From: Vibrio sp. SCSIO 43135
GTDB lineage: Bacteria > Pseudomonadota > Gammaproteobacteria > Enterobacterales > Vibrionaceae
Direction: 5' to 3'
Assembly: GCF_023716665.1 (NCBI RefSeq)
Contig: NZ_CP071859.1
Span: forward strand, 1,612,001-1,676,000
Length of the DNA stretch: 64,000 nt
A program made the position numbers and the translations under genes. The notes beneath the pieces are model-generated. The model saw only the letters and a program-made list of their open reading frames with translations, searched no databases and was not told where the DNA came from. The stretch's first letter is position 1; each line of letters opens with the position of its first letter. Positions 60,895 to 64,000 of this stretch are shown in pieces.

Positions 60895-62088
60895 ATGGAC
60901 TATGTAGATGAAGAAACGCTCGTTTGGGATAGAGACACAGGCCAAGTTCAAGATGAAACTGATGGCCTTTCTCAGGTTAAGCAATCTCACGTAAAAGCCT
61001 CCAGCGCTCAAGTGGAGTTTCTGAGACACTTTGATAAAGCAGAAAACCAACTGATCAACATCAGTAGCGAATTGTTGTCTACCACTTTAAAAATCTCAAC
61101 ACTACCTGAGCCCGAAGATTTATCAGTTCTCCGCGAGCAACTGATTCAGAGTATCAACGATATCAAAGCAAAAGGCGCAGAACTTACCTACCCCGTGGCG
61201 GTTATAGATAAGCTTTGCTTCTTGTACGCTGTCGTTATCGACGAGTTCATTATTTATACTGAATGGGGCGAAAAGCGTGGCTGGGAAAACAAAACCTTAT
61301 TGAGCCAATTGTTTGGAATGCGTAACGGTGGTGAGTTGTTTTTCTCAGTAGCGGAAAAAGCGGTAAGGCAACCACATAAGCTTATCGATTTGCTAGAGGT
61401 TATCTACATTTTCCTCAATATTGGATTTAAAGGCCAATATCGTGACTCTGGTAACGACCAATTAAAAGCCTTTGTTCATCAGCTCGAACAGGTTGTCAGC
61501 CAATACCGTCAAGGCAGTGGTATTCATTGTAATATCAAAACTAAAATGCCAAAGACACGTAAACCGACACGTCGTAAACGCTACCTAGTCACGACACTGT
61601 TTTTCGGCTGTCTGATTGCCACCAGCATAGGGTTAACCTATTTTTGGTACGATAAAACACACCCTCAACGCGCTCGTGATTTCAACTACCTTCAAGACTT
61701 CAGTCAACGTTACGTTCTTTCAGGAGAAGTAAACGATATTGTTTTCATTAGCAATGATCAGGATCTCGACGTACTCCCACAACGAGCAAGTAAAGTTGAG
61801 CTCGTTGATACTCCAGCGCCTCAGTCTCTTGCTACTAGCCAATCAAATTGGTTGGTTCAATTGGCAACATTCTCAGCCAAGAGCAATGCAGAAAATTACC
61901 TAAGCAATCTTTCGGCGTCTAAGTACGAACCGGTTATTGATCAATACAAAGCCTACTACCGCGTGATTGTACGAACGAAAACAGCGCAGCAAGCAAGAGA
62001 AATTAAAAATTGGTTTAAGGAAAACAACCAAATTAACGCCATCATCGTTCGCAATGAAAAAGCGCTACCTAGTGAAGAGAGTAAGTAA
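60895..62088 (+). CDS. tssL: TssL (DotU family) with a C-terminal SPOR domain
   Basis: 397 aa. The cytoplasmic DotU domain is residues about 45-205 with VIDKLCFLYAVVIDEFIIYTEWGEKRGWENKTLLSQLF (key DEFIIYT and GWENKTLLSQLFG). A single membrane segment lies near 226-247. The periplasmic tail ends in about 75 residues (317-392) typical of SPOR: NWLVQLATFSAKSNAENYL, YKAYYRVIVRTKTAQQAREI. SPOR domains bind glycan strands stripped of stem peptides, at division sites. TssL proteins often have no periplasmic domain or an OmpA-like one; a SPOR fusion is less usual. GAGG precedes the ATG. Confidence 0.92.
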   Translation: MDYVDEETLVWDRDTGQVQDETDGLSQVKQSHVKASSAQVEFLRHFDKAENQLINISSELLSTTLKISTLPEPEDLSVLREQLIQSINDIKAKGAELTYPVAVIDKLCFLYAVVIDEFIIYTEWGEKRGWENKTLLSQLFGMRNGGELFFSVAEKAVRQPHKLIDLLEVIYIFLNIGFKGQYRDSGNDQLKAFVHQLEQVVSQYRQGSGIHCNIKTKMPKTRKPTRRKRYLVTTLFFGCLIATSIGLTYFWYDKTHPQRARDFNYLQDFSQRYVLSGEVNDIVFISNDQDLDVLPQRASKVELVDTPAPQSLATSQSNWLVQLATFSAKSNAENYLSNLSASKYEPVIDQYKAYYRVIVRTKTAQQAREIKNWFKENNQINAIIVRNEKALPSEESK

Positions 62089-62091
62089 ACT

Positions 62092-64000
62092 ATGTCGTCA
62101 AATAGTCAGTCTTCAAGTAAAGATAGCAAGCAGCAAAAGAAAAGCGGCAAACTAAAAGCAGTCTTAGTATCTCTACTCATTTTCGTATTGGTATATGCAC
62201 TCACTTCGGGTGGGCTTTGGTTTACTTCTTTCCAAGATCAGCTTGCAGCATTGTTAATCATTGGCTTTGTCACCGCCCTGATCGGTGCTTTTGTTACCTA
62301 TTGGTTAATGACTAAATCAAAGCGAAAATCGGAAACTAATTCTCAAGAGCGAATCCTAATCGCAAAGCGTAAAAAGCTTTTAAGTCAGCATTTCGCACGC
62401 ATGCTTAAACTTCAAAAGCGCAAGAAGCGCCTTAACAGCCGCTACGACCAACCTATTTACCTTATGTTGAGCTCCGATCCCCAGCAGGACAAAACGGTCA
62501 TTACTCAGATGGGTTACGAAGCCTACAAGCTCGACGACTTTGGCAATGACATTGAGTTTCCTATCCTCTTTTGGCTAAGTGAACACTCGATCCTAATCTC
62601 AGTAAGTACTGGCGAAGATCAACATCCAGAATACCTTAAGACCCTTTGCCAATGTTTAATGAAGTGGCGTCCAAGACAGGCTGTCAACGGTGTATTACTC
62701 ACTACTGAAGTGTCTCTATTACTCGATTCTAACGAAAGTATTTCGCAATATGCTGACGAAATGAAGTCGGTCATCACTACATTCAATCAGACCTTTGGGC
62801 TTTCACTACCTGTCTATAACGTGGTAACAAACTTGGGAAGCATCAGTGACTTCTGTCAGTTCTTCTCCGGTTTTGATGAGTCAAAACGTGACGATGTGTT
62901 CGGCGCAACTATCCCTTACCAGAAACATGGCGGGATCGATGCTAACTGGTTTAATGAACAATATGACCATTTGATTGGCCAGCTAATTGCAAATATGAGC
63001 AATGCTCTTTCCGGGCAACTAAACCAAGAATATCGAAACTCGATTGCTAGCGCGCCTTTTCAATTCGGACTTCTCAAACAAAATCTATGGCAATTGTTGC
63101 AGCGCCTGTATCGTGGAGAACAGCTGAGTGACGGTTTAATGTTTCGCGGGTTTTATTTCACCCACAACGGCCAAGACCATGAACAAAATGATCTGCTGGC
63201 AAGTACCATCAATTACTCTCTAGGCAATGAGTCATTCCAACAGCACGAGCAGATTCCAGTACACCAAACCTTGTTTGCGCAGCACTTGATGTCCCATGTT
63301 GTCCTTAATGAACACGAATTGGTTGGCGTCAATAAACGCAAAGAAAATTCCCTACTTTTTGCTCAAGTAGGCTACACCTTTGCGTGGGTCGGCCTTTTTG
63401 CTGCGACGCTCGCTGTACTTAAGCTCGACTTTGATTATCAGAGTCAACGTGAAGCACGAGCAGACGCAATGCTGGAGCGTTATAAAGAGGCCATCTCAGC
63501 TTCTCCTTATGACATTGAAAATATGGCTGGGAATATTCCTAATCTTTATTCCTTACATACAATCTACTCGCTATACCTTGAACCAGACCCTTGGTACACA
63601 CTGCCCTTTATGCCAAGTTCGAGTATTAAAACTGACGTAGAAGAAGCATATTTTACTGAACTCGAGCAAGTACTTGTTCCATCCATGGAGAACACGCTAG
63701 AGAAAGACCTGTTTGTTTACGTGAATTTGGAAGATCAGGCAAAAACCCTGTCTTTGCTAAACAACTATCGTCTGCTGTTCAACGAAAAGCGAACCAATAT
63801 CGAAGAGCTAAAAAACTACTTCGTAAACTCTTTGAAAGATCAAGGTGAAGCAGACAGTGCGAATGTTGCTCAATTGACTATCCTGCTTGATGAAGTTTTC
63901 GCTAGAAACCTTGTACCGATCAAAGCAAATACTGACTTAGAAAGTTTAGCGAAAAAGGTCATCAATCAAACGGGCGTCGAGACGCTGCTTTACGACCACA
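62092..64000 (+). CDS. tssM: TssM (IcmF family), cut by the window edge
   Basis: The ATG at 62092, four bases after the tssL stop, opens a frame with no stop to the window end (636 codons seen; whole proteins are about 1100-1200). Membrane segments are near residues 22-42, 50-72 and 426-444. Between the second and third lies the cytoplasmic domain, where YLMLSSDPQQDKTVIT near 123-138 occupies the Walker A place but lacks its glycines. FFSGFDESKRDDVFGATIPYQ near 262-282 (key GFDESKRDDVFG) fits the IcmF pattern, and WFNEQYDHLIGQL follows. TssM spans the periplasm to reach TssJ; that part mostly lies outside the window. It is missed by a simple stop-to-stop search because its end is absent. Confidence 0.9.
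   Translation, partial: MSSNSQSSSKDSKQQKKSGKLKAVLVSLLIFVLVYALTSGGLWFTSFQDQLAALLIIGFVTALIGAFVTYWLMTKSKRKSETNSQERILIAKRKKLLSQHFARMLKLQKRKKRLNSRYDQPIYLMLSSDPQQDKTVITQMGYEAYKLDDFGNDIEFPILFWLSEHSILISVSTGEDQHPEYLKTLCQCLMKWRPRQAVNGVLLTTEVSLLLDSNESISQYADEMKSVITTFNQTFGLSLPVYNVVTNLGSISDFCQFFSGFDESKRDDVFGATIPYQKHGGIDANWFNEQYDHLIGQLIANMSNALSGQLNQEYRNSIASAPFQFGLLKQNLWQLLQRLYRGEQLSDGLMFRGFYFTHNGQDHEQNDLLASTINYSLGNESFQQHEQIPVHQTLFAQHLMSHVVLNEHELVGVNKRKENSLLFAQVGYTFAWVGLFAATLAVLKLDFDYQSQREARADAMLERYKEAISASPYDIENMAGNIPNLYSLHTIYSLYLEPDPWYTLPFMPSSSIKTDVEEAYFTELEQVLVPSMENTLEKDLFVYVNLEDQAKTLSLLNNYRLLFNEKRTNIEELKNYFVNSLKDQGEADSANVAQLTILLDEVFARNLVPIKANTDLESLAKKVINQTGVETLLYDH

Noticed and set aside
1..64000. Mobile element, CRISPR array, rRNA or tRNA genes
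   Set aside because: I looked for transposase-like frames, terminal inverted repeats, regularly spaced repeats and tRNA-like cloverleaf sequences and saw none. A tRNAscan or ISfinder run would settle it.

Overview
The window looks like a Vibrio chromosome segment (gammaproteobacterium, Vibrionaceae). It has tandem potD genes, a respiratory formate dehydrogenase locus with Vibrio-style accessory genes, a chemoreceptor with a helical bimodular sensor domain, Vibrio-type small proteins (DUF2960, DUF3802, CPXCG) and a marine-Vibrio-like type VI secretion (T6SS) cluster. This assignment rests on recognised protein families and gene order only; no database search was run. I see no rRNA, tRNA, insertion sequence, prophage or CRISPR array.

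Layout. 1-1375: the tail of one potD and a second potD broken by two compensating one-base indels. 1415-4680: a GGDEF protein, the sirtuin cobB and an ammonium transporter amt, which has a sigma54-type promoter and NtrC-like sites. 4690-14764: the formate dehydrogenase locus, with membrane anchor, Fe-S subunit, catalytic subunit, small Tat protein, TorD-type chaperone and polyferredoxin on the minus strand, then DUF3306/DUF3305 and the divergent fdhD. 14876-23061: a chemoreceptor, a secreted unknown protein, the ABC-F ATPase ybiT, and a large membrane protein paired with an MscS-type channel. 23139-31471: a histidine kinase and NtrC-type regulator, divergent from tungstate uptake (tupABC), mobA and a mobB-moeA fusion. 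31527-39258: DUF2960, nagK, tapT, a fatty-acid hydroxylase family protein, a second chemoreceptor, an NlpC/P60 lipoprotein, DUF3802, a fructosamine-kinase-like gene and a small Cys-rich protein. 39436-64000: a T6SS cluster (vgrG, DUF6931-like, PAAR, tssA, hcp, tssB, tssC, a second tssC-like gene, tssE, tssF, a 33-codon ORF, tssG, tssH, a sensor-MFS fusion, two periplasmic binding proteins, fha, tssJ, tssK, tssL with a SPOR domain, and tssM cut by the window edge).

How the genes fit together. Formate dehydrogenase needs a Mo or W pterin cofactor; tupABC supplies the metal, mobA/mobB-moeA build the cofactor, and fdhD, the TorD-like chaperone and the Fe-S proteins mature the enzyme. I find exact-spacing sigma54 promoters (GG-N10-GC) upstream of the polyferredoxin-fdh operon, DUF3305/3306, fdhD and tupA. 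A shared 15-bp palindrome close to GGGACA-N3-TGTCCC lies near them. The NtrC-type regulator encoded beside tupA is the obvious candidate to bind it, so this looks like one locally encoded formate/tungstate regulon.

The T6SS cluster has nearly all core genes plus several oddities: a duplicated sheath gene behind an attenuator-like hairpin, a TssL carrying its own peptidoglycan-binding SPOR domain, a TssM without a recognisable P-loop, a small ORF made of three 18-bp repeats, and a three-gene sensor-MFS plus binding-protein module embedded in the operon. That module is the best candidate here for an undescribed system: a possible periplasmic ligand-sensing input wired into a secretion machine.
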